From: Psychrobacter sp. MF31
Lineage (GTDB): Bacteria > Pseudomonadota > Gammaproteobacteria > Pseudomonadales > Moraxellaceae
Reading direction: 5' to 3'
Assembly: GCF_012847335.1 (NCBI RefSeq)
Contig: NZ_JABBDX010000004.1
Span: 124,001 to 188,000 of the forward strand
DNA: 64,000 bases
Shown here: piece after piece, positions 1 to 11,888 of the stretch
Numbering within the stretch: the first letter of the stretch is position 1
Layout of the letters: each line of letters opens with the position of its first letter
The notes under the pieces: model-generated
What the model saw: the letters and a program-made list of their open reading frames with translations, nothing else
Told to the model about the DNA's origin: nothing
The model's database searches: none
Position numbers and translations under genes: made by a program

Positions 1-16
1 CAACTCTTCAAACGTC

Positions 17-1483
17 ATGAATCCTGATTCAAATAACCATTTAAATAATAATCCTTCTCAAAATAATTCTAGCACAACTCACAATAAAACAAGTAGCGCC
101 GGACAGCAAATGTGGGGCGGCAGATTTAGTGAGGCAACCGACAGCTTTGTGGCGGCGTTCACCGCCTCGGTCGGTTTTGATCAGCGCTTTGCCCGTCATG
201 ATATTGAAGGCTCCATTGCTCATTCCACCATGCTTGGTGAGTGCGGCATTTTAACCCATGATGAGGTTGCCACCATCATTGATGGCTTAAAGCAAGTGTT
301 GGCAGAAATTGAAGCGGGACAATTTCAGTGGTCAATCGCGCTTGAGGACGTTCATATGAACGTTGAATCGCGATTAACCGACATTATCGGCGCGGTTGGC
401 AAAAAACTGCACACCGGTCGCAGCCGCAACGACCAAGTCGCCACCGACATCCGACTTTGGCTTCGTGAAGAAACGGACAATATCATTGCGCTATTGATTA
501 AATTGCAAAGTGGCTTGTTAGATTTGGCGGCAAAGCATACCGAGACCATTATGCCCGGATTTACTCACCTGCAAACCGCGCAGCCGGTCAGCTTTGGTCA
601 TCACGTGATGGCTTGGTTTGAAATGCTAGGTCGCGATACTGAGCGCTTGATTGATGCTCGCCGCCGGATCAATCAGATGCCGCTTGGTAGCGCCGCGCTT
701 GCCGGAACGACCTTCCCGATTGATCGCACCATTACTGCCGAATTACTTGGTTTTGAAGGCATTTGCCAAAACTCGCTAGATGCGGTATCTGACCGTGATT
801 TTGCCATTGAATTTACCTCAGCGGCATCCATTTTGATGATGCATTTATCGCGGATGAGTGAGGAGATTATCCTTTGGATGAGCGCTCAATTTGGCTTTGT
901 ACAAATCCCTGACCGCTTTTGTACCGGATCGTCCATCATGCCGCAAAAGAAAAATCCTGACGTTCCAGAGTTGGTTCGCGGCAAAGCGGCGCGCGTATTT
1001 GGTCAATTGACCACGCTGTTAACGCTCATGAAAAATCAGCCGCTGGCTTATAATAAAGACAACCAAGAAGACAAAGAGCCGTTGTTTGATTGCGTGGATA
1101 CCTTAACTGGATCGCTTTTGGCATTTGCTGATATGCTACCAAACATCACCCCAAACGCGGATAACATGCGCGCTGCCACCATGAAAGGCTATGCCACCGC
1201 CACCGATTTGGCAGATTATTTAGTTCGCCGTGGGGTGGCGTTCCGCGATGCTCATGAGGTGGTTGGCAATGCCGTCGCTTTGGCAATCCGTGAAGGTGTC
1301 GATTTAAGTGAGTTGTCGCTTCAGCAGTTGCAGCAGTTTAGTGATGCCATTGGCGAAGATGTGTTTGATTATTTAACCCTAGAAGGCTCGCTTGCTGCTC
1401 GTGACCATTTGGGCGGAACTGCACCAAACCAAGTCAAGCAAGCTATTGAGCGCGGTCGCAAACGCTTAGAACAATTTGCATAA
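17..1483 (+). CDS. argH: Argininosuccinate lyase
   Basis: Last step of arginine synthesis: splits argininosuccinate into arginine and fumarate in the cytoplasm. The protein has 488 residues; the fumarase/aspartase superfamily signature [11 protein letters not shown] lies at residues 304-314, with the catalytic serine in the mobile loop, and [12 protein letters not shown] near residue 135 is the typical substrate-binding stretch. The first 30 or so residues are Asn/Ser/Thr-rich and not conserved in the family, so the true start could be a little downstream, but no better start is visible. It stands alone, followed by a terminator-like hairpin. Confidence 0.97.
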   Translation: MNPDSNNHLNNNPSQNNSSTTHNKTSSAGQQMWGGRFSEATDSFVAAFTASVGFDQRFARHDIEGSIAHSTMLGECGILTHDEVATIIDGLKQVLAEIEAGQFQWSIALEDVHMNVESRLTDIIGAVGKKLHTGRSRNDQVATDIRLWLREETDNIIALLIKLQSGLLDLAAKHTETIMPGFTHLQTAQPVSFGHHVMAWFEMLGRDTERLIDARRRINQMPLGSAALAGTTFPIDRTITAELLGFEGICQNSLDAVSDRDFAIEFTSAASILMMHLSRMSEEIILWMSAQFGFVQIPDRFCTGSSIMPQKKNPDVPELVRGKAARVFGQLTTLLTLMKNQPLAYNKDNQEDKEPLFDCVDTLTGSLLAFADMLPNITPNADNMRAATMKGYATATDLADYLVRRGVAFRDAHEVVGNAVALAIREGVDLSELSLQQLQQFSDAIGEDVFDYLTLEGSLAARDHLGGTAPNQVKQAIERGRKRLEQFA

Positions 1484-1520
1484 TTGGTCATTTCATTTTG
1501 GTCATTTAATTAAAACAAAA

Positions 1521-1548
1521 GTACCTGCGCTATCGTGGGTATTTTTTT
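1521..1548 (+). terminator. Probable terminator of argH
   Basis: An imperfect hairpin (TACC..CG, loop CTAT, CG..GGTA with a 2-nt internal mismatch) is followed directly by seven T. It lies 38 bases after the argH stop. The stem is short, so the call is moderate. Confidence 0.5.
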
Positions 1549-1599
1549 GCCTTAATTTTAAAACCAGTTTTTTTAAACCTTTTTTTCAAGGCTTCTTTT

Positions 1600-1629
1600 T
1601 TGCCCAAGTTCCGTGCCATTTGCTATGAT
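1600..1629 (+). promoter_or_regulatory. Probable yggX promoter
   Basis: TTGCCC (1600-1605) and TATGAT (1624-1629) are separated by 18 bases, and the -10 box has the extended TGn element (1621-1623). Transcription would start near 1636, about 40 bases before the chosen yggX start. Read by eye only. Confidence 0.45.
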
Positions 1630-1674
1630 AACTGAGAATTTATTTTGATCTAAGTGATAATAAGGAACACGGTC

Positions 1675-1971
1675 ATGACCGAAACTTTTGATCCCAAAGC
1701 CAATTTAGTATTTTGCCGAAAATATCATCAAGATTTGCCAAAAATGGCACATCCGCCATTTCCCAATAAGCTTGGTCGTGAAATTCAAGATACCGTTTCG
1801 GATAAAGCTTGGAAAGAATGGCTTGAGCACCAAACCATGCTGATTAACGAAAACCATTTAAGCATGATGGACCCTGAAGCCAAAAAGTTTTTGACTGAGC
1901 AGCGCAATAAATTTTTGGACAACGAAGATTATGAGCGTCCTCAAGGTTGGACGCCTGAAAATAAAGGCTAG
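1675..1971 (+). CDS. yggX: YggX-family Fe(II)-trafficking / oxidative damage protection protein
   Basis: Small cytoplasmic protein of the YggX family, which in enterobacteria protects Fe-S clusters from oxidation and is thought to pass on Fe(II). The 98 residues carry the family features: an early Cys (VFCRKY), [10 protein letters not shown], the central [18 protein letters not shown] and a C-terminal GWTPENKG. An upstream GTG at 1654 is in frame, but the ATG at 1675 has AAGGAAC at good distance and gives the usual family length. It converges on phoU with only two bases between the stop codons. Confidence 0.93.
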   Translation: MTETFDPKANLVFCRKYHQDLPKMAHPPFPNKLGREIQDTVSDKAWKEWLEHQTMLINENHLSMMDPEAKKFLTEQRNKFLDNEDYERPQGWTPENKG

Positions 1972-1973
1972 CG

Positions 1974-2732
1974 TTAGTCTTGCTTGACGATCGGCTGATT
2001 TTCTGGGGCGTCTTGCGATTCGGTGAGGCTGTTTTCAATCGCGCTTTGAACGGTCGCAAAATCGCTATGGCGAACATCGGTTCCAGAGCGGATATAGATG
2101 ATCAGCTCAGCAATATTGCGGGCGTGGTCGCCGATGCGCTCAAGCGCTCGCAGCACCCACATCAAATGAATGACTTGGCTGATGGTTCGCGCGTCCGCCA
2201 TGACATAGGTCATCAAAGCGCGAGTTGCCGATTGGTATTCAAAATCAACGTCGCAAGCGCTTTGCAAGATTGAAAACGCCGCTTTGGCGTCTTGCGATTC
2301 AAAAGCAATCAGGGCGGAGTTGAGCATGAGGCGAACTTGATTGCTCAATTGCCAAACTTCTTGATGGCAATACGAATGCGCCTCCATGATGACTTTTTGC
2401 GCCATTTGGGCAATTTTTACGGCTTCATCCCCAATGCGCTCAATATCAACGACGCCTTTGCTAATCGCGACCACTAAGCGCAAATCGCGAGCTGCTGGCT
2501 GGCGTTTGGCAAGCAGCAGCAAAATGCGCTCATCAATGAGCATCTCTAATTGATTGATGGCATTATCTTCTGCTATCACTTGTTCAGCTAAGGCAAAATC
2601 GCCCTCAACCAAGGCGCGCATGGCAAAGGTGACCATCTCGCTTGTCGATTGCCCCATTTTTAAAAACAGCTTGGAGGCTTCGGTTAAATCTTGGTCAAAA
2701 CGGCGCGAAATGTGCGGTGAAGATTGCGGCAT
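1974..2732 (-). CDS. phoU: Phosphate-specific transport system accessory protein PhoU
   Basis: Negative regulator that links the PstSCAB transporter to PhoR/PhoB signalling and limits phosphate uptake. 252 residues forming two repeats of the PhoU helical bundle, with the E/D-rich metal-binding turns ERIGDEAVKIA and ERIGDHARNIAE. It is the last gene of the minus-strand pst operon, 106 bases after pstB. The phoB/phoR genes are not in this window. Confidence 0.96.
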   Translation of the reverse strand: MPQSSPHISRRFDQDLTEASKLFLKMGQSTSEMVTFAMRALVEGDFALAEQVIAEDNAINQLEMLIDERILLLLAKRQPAARDLRLVVAISKGVVDIERIGDEAVKIAQMAQKVIMEAHSYCHQEVWQLSNQVRLMLNSALIAFESQDAKAAFSILQSACDVDFEYQSATRALMTYVMADARTISQVIHLMWVLRALERIGDHARNIAELIIYIRSGTDVRHSDFATVQSAIENSLTESQDAPENQPIVKQD

Positions 2733-2838
2733 GGCGATGTTACCTAACGAAAAAGTGGTCTAAATGTTATTGAAAAAGCTGCCTAAAACTATCTTAAAAT
2801 AAGCGCTTTAACTTAAAAAATTGCCCTTATGTTTTTGA

Positions 2839-3762
2839 TCAGCCATAGCGACCGGTAATATAATCTTCGGTGGCCTGCTGCTGCGGACTGGTAAAAATCT
2901 GGTCGGTGGCGCCAACTTCAACTAAATCGCCTAAATACATATAAGCGGTGACATCAGAGATTCGCGCGGCTTGCTGCATATTGTGGGTGACGATGGCAAT
3001 GGTGTAATCTTGCTTTAAATCCTCAATCAAGTCTTCAATTGCGCCCGTTGAAATCGGATCAAGGGCTGAGGTTGGCTCATCAAGCAGCAGCACTTCAGGT
3101 CGGGTGGCGACCGCGCGCGCGATACAAAGCCGCTGCTGCTGACCGCCGGATAAGGACAATCCTGAGGCGGTTAATTTGTCTTTAACTTCGTTCCAAAGCG
3201 CAGCTTTTTTAAGCGCCCATTCAACGCGATCGGCAAGCTCGGCTTTGCTGAGCGCTTCATAAAGGCGAACGCCAAACGCCACATTGTCAAAAATCGACAT
3301 TGGAAATGGCGTGGGCTTTTGAAATACCATGCCAACGCGCGATCGCAGCAAATTGACGTCCGTTGATTTTGCCAAAACGTCTAAGTCATCTAGATAAATC
3401 TGACCTTCCGCTTTCATATTTGGGTACAAGTCAAACATTCGGTTAAAGCTTCGCAACAGCGTTGATTTACCGCAGCCTGAGGGTCCAATAAAGGCGGTGA
3501 CTTTTTTATCTGCGATGTCCAAATCGATATTTTTTAGCGCATGAAACTTGCCATAATAAAAATTTAGTTCGCGGACTTTGATTTTGGCTGTTGTGACCGC
3601 ATCAAGCATTGACGCTGAATCCGCTCGGGTGAGCATTTGCGCGATATTGAGCGGTTGGTTGGAGGCTGCACCTATAACAGGCGCTGTTGCTGAGGTTTGG
3701 TCAGCTTTTTCAAATTGGTTAAACATCGTCTTATGGCGCGGTTTTTTAAGGGTTTTGGTCAT
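2839..3762 (-). CDS. pstB: Phosphate ABC transporter ATP-binding protein PstB
   Basis: ATPase that powers high-affinity phosphate import. Walker [10 protein letters not shown] at residues 93-101, ABC signature LSGGQQQR and Walker [12 protein letters not shown] are all intact. At 307 residues it is about 50 longer than the usual PstB; the extra part is an N-terminal, low-complexity, polar leader before the conserved [10 protein letters not shown]. An internal ATG (codon 13 or 43) could be used instead, so the start is less sure than the function. Second last gene of the pst operon. Confidence 0.95.
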   Translation of the reverse strand: MTKTLKKPRHKTMFNQFEKADQTSATAPVIGAASNQPLNIAQMLTRADSASMLDAVTTAKIKVRELNFYYGKFHALKNIDLDIADKKVTAFIGPSGCGKSTLLRSFNRMFDLYPNMKAEGQIYLDDLDVLAKSTDVNLLRSRVGMVFQKPTPFPMSIFDNVAFGVRLYEALSKAELADRVEWALKKAALWNEVKDKLTASGLSLSGGQQQRLCIARAVATRPEVLLLDEPTSALDPISTGAIEDLIEDLKQDYTIAIVTHNMQQAARISDVTAYMYLGDLVEVGATDQIFTSPQQQATEDYITGRYG

Positions 3763-3795
3763 GACAATAGCCTTGTTAAAATTGATGCGAATTTA

Positions 3796-4686
3796 TTAAT
3801 GCAAATCTTTGGTACCGATATAGCGCGCGAGAAGGTTCAACACCAAAACGCTTAAGGTAATGAGCAATGCCGCCGACCATGCCAGCGCGTGCCAGTTGTC
3901 ATAAGGGCTCATGGCAAACTGATAAATGGTATTAGGAAGGTTGCCCATCGCTTGACCCATATCTAGGCTAAAATACTGATTGTTTAGTGCGGTAAATAGC
4001 AAGGGCGCGGTTTCGCCAGTAATTCGAGCAAAGGCAAGTAAAATTCCGGTTAACAGCCCTGCTCGCGCCGCTTTCATGGTGACTTGAAGCACCAGCTTCC
4101 ATTTGGGCGTCCCTAGAGCAAATGCCGCCTCGCGAAGCGCGTTTGGAATGAGCAGCAGCATATTTTCGGTCGTTCGAACCACCACCGGAATCACAATCAG
4201 CGCCAAAGCTACCGCTCCTGCCCAACCTGAAAAACTGGCATTTTTGACCATCAACGCATAAACAAACAAACCGATGACGATGGAGGGCGCGGACAGCAAA
4301 ATGTCATTTAAAAAGCGGATCACTTGAGCAAGGCGGCTGTTTGCTGAAAATTCTGCCAAATAAATCCCTGCAAGCAGTCCAATCGGCGCACCAATAAATA
4401 GCCCTGCCCCTGAAATCATGATTGAGCCGACAATGGCGTTTTTAAGACCACCGGCGCTCATCGGCGGCGGCGTATCTTGGGTAAAAATGGGCATCTCAAT
4501 AAGTCCGGTGATGCCATGACTGACCAGCGTCCACAAAATCCAACCGAGCCAAAACAAGCCAAATGCCATCGCAAAAATGGCAAATCCCAAGCCGATTTGG
4601 TTGCGCCATTGACGCTTGCGATAGCGGCTTTGGTTAAACACTCGTGGGGCTTGCATGGGCTTATTGGTGGCGCTCATGGTGGTCAT
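3796..4686 (-). CDS. pstA: Phosphate ABC transporter permease PstA
   Basis: Inner-membrane permease subunit of the PstSCAB phosphate importer. 296 residues with six hydrophobic segments and the typical EAA loop region (REAAFALGTPKWKLVLQVTMKAA) that contacts PstB. A start at 4686 is supported by AGGA eight bases upstream. The N-terminal 30 residues are basic and cytosolic. Lies 33 bases before pstB and 90 bases after pstC in the operon. Confidence 0.96.
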   Translation of the reverse strand: MTTMSATNKPMQAPRVFNQSRYRKRQWRNQIGLGFAIFAMAFGLFWLGWILWTLVSHGITGLIEMPIFTQDTPPPMSAGGLKNAIVGSIMISGAGLFIGAPIGLLAGIYLAEFSANSRLAQVIRFLNDILLSAPSIVIGLFVYALMVKNASFSGWAGAVALALIVIPVVVRTTENMLLLIPNALREAAFALGTPKWKLVLQVTMKAARAGLLTGILLAFARITGETAPLLFTALNNQYFSLDMGQAMGNLPNTIYQFAMSPYDNWHALAWSAALLITLSVLVLNLLARYIGTKDLH

Positions 4687-4776
4687 AATGTCAATCCTAA
4701 AAACTCAAATAGCTTACTTGATAATAAAATGGCGGTAACCTTAAACGCTTCGTTTTAACGCTCATTATTTTGACAA

Positions 4777-5748
4777 CTACTGTCCTGCCCGCTTGTCCAA
4801 ATGACCAATTAATAACCGCGAACACGCCAGTACCAAAAAGGTAATTAAGAACAGTACCAGTCCCAAATTGAGTAGCGCCGATAAATGCAGCGGCGTTGCA
4901 GCTTCTGCAAACTCGTTCGCCAAAGCTGAGGTAATGGAAACGCCTGAGGCAAACAAACTTGGGCTGATATTAAAGGTATTGCCAATCAAAAAGGTGACCG
5001 CCATCGTCTCACCAAGCGCGCGACCAAGTCCCAAAATCACCCCACCTGCGACGCCTGATTTGGTATACGGCAACACCACTTTGGTCATCACCTCCCAAGT
5101 AGTTGCCCCCATGCCATACGCCGACTCTTTAAGCAGCGTTGGCACCACCAAAAACACATCGCGCATGGTGGCAGCAATAAAGGGGATAATCATAATTGCC
5201 AAAACAAGCGCCGCGCAAAACAGCCCAATCCCCATCGGCGCACCGACAAACAGCTTGCCAAGGATAGGCAAATCGCCTAAATGTTCAGTTAACCAAGGCT
5301 GAATGTGGTTGCCAAAAAACGGCGCAAACACAAACAAGCCCCACATGCCATAAATGATAGAAGGAATACCAGCAAGCAGCTCAATGGCAATTCCCAAAGG
5401 CTTTTTAAGCGCCTTTGGGCAAAGCTCGGTTAAAAACATCGCAATACCAAAGCTGATGGGAACGGCGATCACCAGCGCCATGATGGAGGTCACAAGCGTC
5501 CCATAAATGGGCGCAAGCGCGCCAAACTCCCCTGCCACCGGATCCCAATGATTGCTGATATAAAACGTTAACCCAAATGTCTGAATGCTTGGCCAAGCCC
5601 CAACCACAAGCGAGACCAAAATCGCCCCCAAACTTGCCAAAACGGTCAGCGCGGCAAGCTTAGTAATGCCAACAAACAGCGCATCTAATCGCTGCTGCTT
5701 ACGCAATTTTTGATGCAGTTTTAAGCTTGCTTGATCCATGCTTGCCAT
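4777..5748 (-). CDS. pstC: Phosphate ABC transporter permease PstC
   Basis: Second permease subunit of the phosphate importer. 323 residues, six predicted membrane helices, with a permease EAA-type loop ([22 protein letters not shown]) and the conserved [17 protein letters not shown] stretch. The ribosome site AGGA lies seven bases before the ATG. It follows pstS in the operon and precedes pstA. Confidence 0.96.
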   Translation of the reverse strand: MASMDQASLKLHQKLRKQQRLDALFVGITKLAALTVLASLGAILVSLVVGAWPSIQTFGLTFYISNHWDPVAGEFGALAPIYGTLVTSIMALVIAVPISFGIAMFLTELCPKALKKPLGIAIELLAGIPSIIYGMWGLFVFAPFFGNHIQPWLTEHLGDLPILGKLFVGAPMGIGLFCAALVLAIMIIPFIAATMRDVFLVVPTLLKESAYGMGATTWEVMTKVVLPYTKSGVAGGVILGLGRALGETMAVTFLIGNTFNISPSLFASGVSITSALANEFAEAATPLHLSALLNLGLVLFLITFLVLACSRLLIGHLDKRAGQ

Positions 5749-5839
5749 CGTTTTATCCTAACCTTGATCTGTTTTGGGCACTTATTTGGCGATTTTTTAA
5801 TGGGCGCAATTTTTAAATGGGAGCAATTTGCTTTAAGAC

Positions 5840-7006
5840 TTATTTTGGCTGAAAAACGGGCTTGCCATCTTTATCAACCACTTGCTTCCAGCTGTCTTTA
5901 AATAGTGCCACGGCGGTGTCTGAGAACGGTACATAATCAAGCGCTAAGGCTTCTTTATCGCCCTCATCAAATGCCCAGTTGAAAAAGGCAAGAACACCGG
6001 CGGCTTGTTTGGCATCTTTGGGCGTTTTGTTCACCAAAATAAAGGTTGCCGCCGCAATTGGCCAAGCGTTTGCGGTTTCAGCGTTGGTAATAACTTTATA
6101 AAATCCGGCTTGCTGTGACCAATCAATGTCCCCTGCCGCCGCAAAGCTTTCGGTTGACGGCTGAACGATATTTCCCGCCGCATTTTTAAGCGCCACGTGT
6201 GCCATATTATTTTGTTTGGCAAAGGCGTATTCGACATAACCGATTGAGTTGTCCATTCGGCTGACATAACTTGCCACGCCCTCATTGCCTTTTCCAGCCG
6301 CGCCGCGATCGGCAGTTGGCCAATTCACTGACTTGTCCACGCCAACTTTACTTTGCCAATCGGGGGAAACTTTTGCTAAATAATCGGTAAAGTTAAAGGT
6401 CGTCCCTGAGCCATCCGAGCGAAATACGGTGGTGATGGCCGCATCTGGCAAAGTTAAATCAGGGTTTAATTTTGTGATGGCAGGATCATTCCACTTTTTA
6501 ATGTTGCCTAAATAAATATCCGCAAGCGTTTTGCCATCAAGCTTGAGCGCCCCTGCGGCAATGCCTTTGATATTTACCACAGGAACAACACCGCCAATCA
6601 CCGTTGGGAACTGGATTAAGTTGTTGGTGTTTAATTCTTCAACGGTCATTGGCGCATCTGACGCCCCAAAATCAACCGTTCCTGCGATGATTTGCTTGAT
6701 GCCACCTGAAGAGCCAATCGATTGATAGTTGATTTGACCGCCCGTTTTTTGGTGATAATCGGCAGACCATTTGGCATAAATCGGCTGCGGAAACGACGCT
6801 CCAGCACCGGTGATGGTCATAGCAATGTTGTCATTTTTGGTCGTAGGAACGCTGGTATTTTCTGAAGCTGGCGCGCTATTTTCGGTAGCTGCGGGGGTCG
6901 AATTGTTTGCTGCTGTATTGTTATCACCACTTTTACTACAAGCACTGAGTAAAACTGCGCTGCTCATCATGGCAACTATCGTTAATTGGCGAAAATTTTT
7001 GCTCAT
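5840..7006 (-). CDS. pstS: Phosphate ABC transporter substrate-binding lipoprotein PstS
   Basis: Periplasmic phosphate-binding protein that feeds PstCA. The N-terminus is a lipoprotein signal ending in the lipobox LSAC (Cys23), followed by an Asn/Thr/Ser-rich linker to about residue 60, so the protein is membrane-anchored rather than free. The phosphate-binding motifs are clear: TGAGASFPQPIYAKW at the start of the domain, GSSGGIKQI and FRSDGSGTTFNF. First gene of the pst operon, with AGGAG five bases before the ATG and a PhoB box upstream. Confidence 0.97.
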   Translation of the reverse strand: MSKNFRQLTIVAMMSSAVLLSACSKSGDNNTAANNSTPAATENSAPASENTSVPTTKNDNIAMTITGAGASFPQPIYAKWSADYHQKTGGQINYQSIGSSGGIKQIIAGTVDFGASDAPMTVEELNTNNLIQFPTVIGGVVPVVNIKGIAAGALKLDGKTLADIYLGNIKKWNDPAITKLNPDLTLPDAAITTVFRSDGSGTTFNFTDYLAKVSPDWQSKVGVDKSVNWPTADRGAAGKGNEGVASYVSRMDNSIGYVEYAFAKQNNMAHVALKNAAGNIVQPSTESFAAAGDIDWSQQAGFYKVITNAETANAWPIAAATFILVNKTPKDAKQAAGVLAFFNWAFDEGDKEALALDYVPFSDTAVALFKDSWKQVVDKDGKPVFQPK

Positions 7007-7072
7007 GGTTACTCCTAAAAGTCATCAATTGGTCAAACTTGTCCTTTAATACGGGGTATTTTGCCAAGCTTT

Positions 7073-7112
7073 AATGACAGTTTGATGAGGGTTTGATGAC
7101 AGTTTGATGACA
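7073..7112 (-). promoter_or_regulatory. PhoB box (four tandem half-sites) for the pst operon
   Basis: On the minus strand four 7-base units follow each other with an exact 11-base period: TGTCATC (7106-7112), TGTCATC (7095-7101), CCTCATC (7084-7090) and TGTCATT (7073-7079), separated by AAAC. This matches the known Pho box, in which direct CTGTCAT repeats bind two PhoB dimers and replace the -35 box. A weak -10 (CAAAAT, 7058-7063) follows. It should switch on pstSCAB-phoU when phosphate is scarce. Confidence 0.88.
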
Positions 7113-7151
7113 ATGTAAATCAGCTCCTTTAAAAAATAAGCAAGCGCACTA

Positions 7152-7180
7152 TTGACTTGATAAAGTCAAAATAGTATTAG
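7152..7180 (+). promoter_or_regulatory. Probable thiC promoter with hairpin over the -35 box
   Basis: TTGACT (7152-7157) and TATTAG (7175-7180) are spaced by 17 bases, which would start transcription near 7187, just before the TPP aptamer. The -35 box is part of a perfect inverted repeat, TTGACTT - GATA - AAGTCAA (7152-7169), a possible operator. Confidence 0.5.
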
Positions 7181-7228
7181 AATTCAAGGCAGAAGTTTGC
7201 TAGCATAGGGGAAGTTTCAACACTGACA

Positions 7229-7333
7229 GACTCGGGGTGCGGTTGTTTAAATCATGAAGTTTAACGATTGATTTGAGCGTTCGCTGAGACACACCCGCCG
7301 AACCTGATGCGGTTAGCACCGACGCAGGGAAGT
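7229..7333 (+). promoter_or_regulatory. TPP riboswitch (THI element)
   Basis: All conserved pieces of the thiamine pyrophosphate aptamer are present in order: ACTCGGGGTGC (7230-7240), CGCTGAGA (7272-7279), ACCCGCCGAACCTGATGCGG around 7293-7312, GGTTAGCACC (7311-7320) and GCAGGGAAGT (7324-7333). The P3 arm region between 7241 and 7271 is variable, as usual. It precedes thiC and should lower its expression when TPP is plentiful. Confidence 0.96.
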
Positions 7334-9566
<2,233 letters not shown>

Positions 9567-9602
9567 AAAGGAAAGTTTGATTTTTTAATAGTTAATACCA
9601 TA

Positions 9603-9635
9603 AAAAAACCCTTACTCTTATCGTAAGGGTTTTTT
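9603..9635. terminator. Bidirectional terminator between thiC and fda
   Basis: A perfect 13-bp stem (9603-9615 with 9623-9635, loop TCTTATC) begins with a run of A and ends with a run of T, so it can serve the convergent thiC and fda transcripts. Confidence 0.9.
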
Positions 9636-9657
9636 AATCACAAAGCTTTTAGAAAAA

Positions 9658-10557
9658 TTAAACCTTTGATGCGCTATAAATCTCATCAATCGAGGCGTTA
9701 ATGGTATCGGCAAATTCTTTGTCGCTTTGCTGTTTACTCAAACCTTCAGTAAAGGCGCGTGAGAAACTGGCAATCATTCCAGGGTTTTGCTTTAACTTTT
9801 CGCAAGCGTCCGTTCGGCTATAACCACCGGATAGCGCGACCACTTTTACCACTTTTGGATGGTCAATTAACTCTTGATAAAATCCGGCTTCATCGGGCAA
9901 CGTCAGTTTGAGCATCACTTGATGGTCGTCATCAAGGCTGTCCAAGTTGCGCAAGATTTCTGTTTTTAAAATCACTTCGCAGTCGTGTTTTTTCTCGCTG
10001 TTGATGTCCACTTCCGGCTCAACAATTGGCATAAAGCCTTGCGATAAAATCTGCTTTGCCACGTCAAACTGCTGCTGAACCAAAATTTCAATACCATCAA
10101 CGCTTGGCTCATAAATCACCGAGCGCATTTTGGTGCCAAACACCGGATAGTTTTTTGCTTTATCGAGCAGCAAATCAAGGCTTGGAATCGGTCGCATCAC
10201 TTGAACGCCGTTCATACGCTCAGCCAGACCCTTATCCACCTTTAAAAATGGCACGATATTTTTATCTTCCCAAAGATAATTGGCGGTCGGCTTGCCGTTC
10301 ACTTCACGGTCCATGGTGTCTTCAAACAAAATCGCGCCCAAAACGCGCTCATTGTCAAAGCAATCACAAGTCATAATACGGGCGCGCATCTCATGAACAA
10401 GGTCAAACATCCCCTCATCATCGTTATAGTCGCTTTGGCTTACGCCATAATTTTCAAGCGCTTTGGGCGTGCTGCCGCCACTTTGGTCGAGCGCGGCGAT
10501 AAATCCTGAGCCTGTTTTGATACGTTCGAGCTGCTTTTCATAAACGGCGTTTGTCAT
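9658..10557 (-). CDS. fda: Class I fructose-bisphosphate aldolase
   Basis: Glycolysis/gluconeogenesis: interconverts fructose 1,6-bisphosphate with DHAP and glyceraldehyde 3-phosphate. It is the short class I type best known from staphylococci, with FIAALDQSGGSTPKAL near the start, EPEVDI, VMLKLTLP (the Schiff-base lysine region) and VALSGGYSR. 299 residues match the family. AAGGATG lies upstream of the ATG. The next minus-strand gene upstream is the EamA exporter, 174 bases away, so it may have its own promoter. Confidence 0.95.
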   Translation of the reverse strand: MTNAVYEKQLERIKTGSGFIAALDQSGGSTPKALENYGVSQSDYNDDEGMFDLVHEMRARIMTCDCFDNERVLGAILFEDTMDREVNGKPTANYLWEDKNIVPFLKVDKGLAERMNGVQVMRPIPSLDLLLDKAKNYPVFGTKMRSVIYEPSVDGIEILVQQQFDVAKQILSQGFMPIVEPEVDINSEKKHDCEVILKTEILRNLDSLDDDHQVMLKLTLPDEAGFYQELIDHPKVVKVVALSGGYSRTDACEKLKQNPGMIASFSRAFTEGLSKQQSDKEFADTINASIDEIYSASKV

Positions 10558-10731
10558 CTTATCGTCATCCTTTGTTGTTGGTTGGTCTTAATTGCTTATT
10601 TTTCTCAACTTATTTTCCACCGCCCACCATAGCACAAGATGGCGCGCCTTCCTATAATCCAATGGTGAAAATTGCCCTGTTTCAAACGTTGCCGTACAAA
10701 ATCAGTAATAAAAAACGAAGAATAAGAAAAG

Positions 10732-11610
10732 CTACAACAAAAATAAAATCGCCGCGCTCACCACCGCCAAAATAAGCCCCAACATATTCAGCTTTGATAA
10801 TTTTTCATGAAAAACAACCGCCCCAACCCCTGTTGCCACCATAATCACGCCGACGTTCATTCCGGTAAAAACAATACTTGGCGACTCGGATAATACTTGA
10901 TGGGCGCGAATATAAGCATAAATATTACCCACGTTCAGCACTCCTAAAACCAGCCCAAAAAGTAATGCTTTAGGCTGCCACTGGGTTTTTTGTAGGAGTA
11001 AATACCCCCCTAAAAATAGCGCCGCTAAGCTAAAGCTGACAAAAAGCGTAAGTGGAAACGCCGTCCCTTGTTTGGCAACTTGTTTAAACAGCACATCAAT
11101 CACGCCGTAACCTAAAAAAACGCCCATCAGCCAAAGCGTTGCAGAAAATTTTGATAATGCCGCTTGCAATTGAGCCTTAGAAATATGACTCAAATCAGCC
11201 GTTGGCGCTTTTATTACCAACGCGGCAAGCGCCATCAACCCAATAATTAGCCCAAGCGCCCGAATCGGCGAAATCACCTCACCAAAAAGCACGGCTGCCG
11301 CAATAATTGGAATAATCAAGGATAAGCGCTGAGCCGCATCGGCTTTAATCATGCCAGCTGTGCTAATTGCTCGACCTAAAATCACAAACACCAACGGCAA
11401 TAATATGCCAAGTGCGGCAATCAATCCCCAAGCACTACCAAGATTGGCTGCTGCCTGAATGTCCGGTTTTAATAATAACAGCGTCAATAACACCGCCACC
11501 GGATATCCTGCGGCAATGGTTTGGCGAATGTCCAAGTGTTGACGGCGAAGTAGTTTTAATAATAGGGAAACCGCAACGCTACAGCACACGGCAATGGCTA
11601 AATATCCCAT
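10732..11610 (-). CDS. EamA/DMT-family transporter
   Basis: Inner-membrane carrier of the drug/metabolite transporter superfamily with about ten hydrophobic helices in two EamA repeats (292 residues). The first helix pair is interrupted by the basic loop LLRRQHLD. Substrate unknown; relatives export amino acids or metabolites. ATG 11610 was preferred over the in-frame TTG 11622 because AAGGA would be only one base from that TTG. Divergent from the ABC exporter. Confidence 0.85.
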   Translation of the reverse strand: MGYLAIAVCCSVAVSLLLKLLRRQHLDIRQTIAAGYPVAVLLTLLLLKPDIQAAANLGSAWGLIAALGILLPLVFVILGRAISTAGMIKADAAQRLSLIIPIIAAAVLFGEVISPIRALGLIIGLMALAALVIKAPTADLSHISKAQLQAALSKFSATLWLMGVFLGYGVIDVLFKQVAKQGTAFPLTLFVSFSLAALFLGGYLLLQKTQWQPKALLFGLVLGVLNVGNIYAYIRAHQVLSESPSIVFTGMNVGVIMVATGVGAVVFHEKLSKLNMLGLILAVVSAAILFLL

Positions 11611-11888
11611 AAATTGACCCAATCCTTATTTTGTCACTTAAAATCGCTGCTATTTTAAACGCCTATCGTGACACAGATACGTTTTTGCTTAATTTTTAAT
11701 TTTAAAATCATTTTTTTAATTAATATTGAACGACTCAATATTGAACCAGTCCCTAAAAAAAGTGCTTTCTAAAAATGCCTAGAGCGTTCAAATTACAATT
11801 ACAGTGCAAGATAGAGGGTCATATTTTGCTAAAATATAGCCTTAACTTGTTAATAATAACTGAAAACTGCTTACCGCTTTGACTGCTT
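11611..11888. promoter_or_regulatory. Divergent promoter region, EamA gene / ABC exporter
   Basis: A plausible extended -10 for the ABC exporter is TGCTAAAAT (11827-11835), with no good -35. Further left, AATATTGAAC occurs twice (11722-11731 and 11737-11746), a 15-base-period direct repeat containing the palindrome CAATATTG in the second copy; it could be an operator. Nothing else seen. Confidence 0.35.

Noticed and set aside
4868-5302. 144-codon open frame opposite pstC
   Set aside because: Antisense to a well-supported permease gene, without family features.
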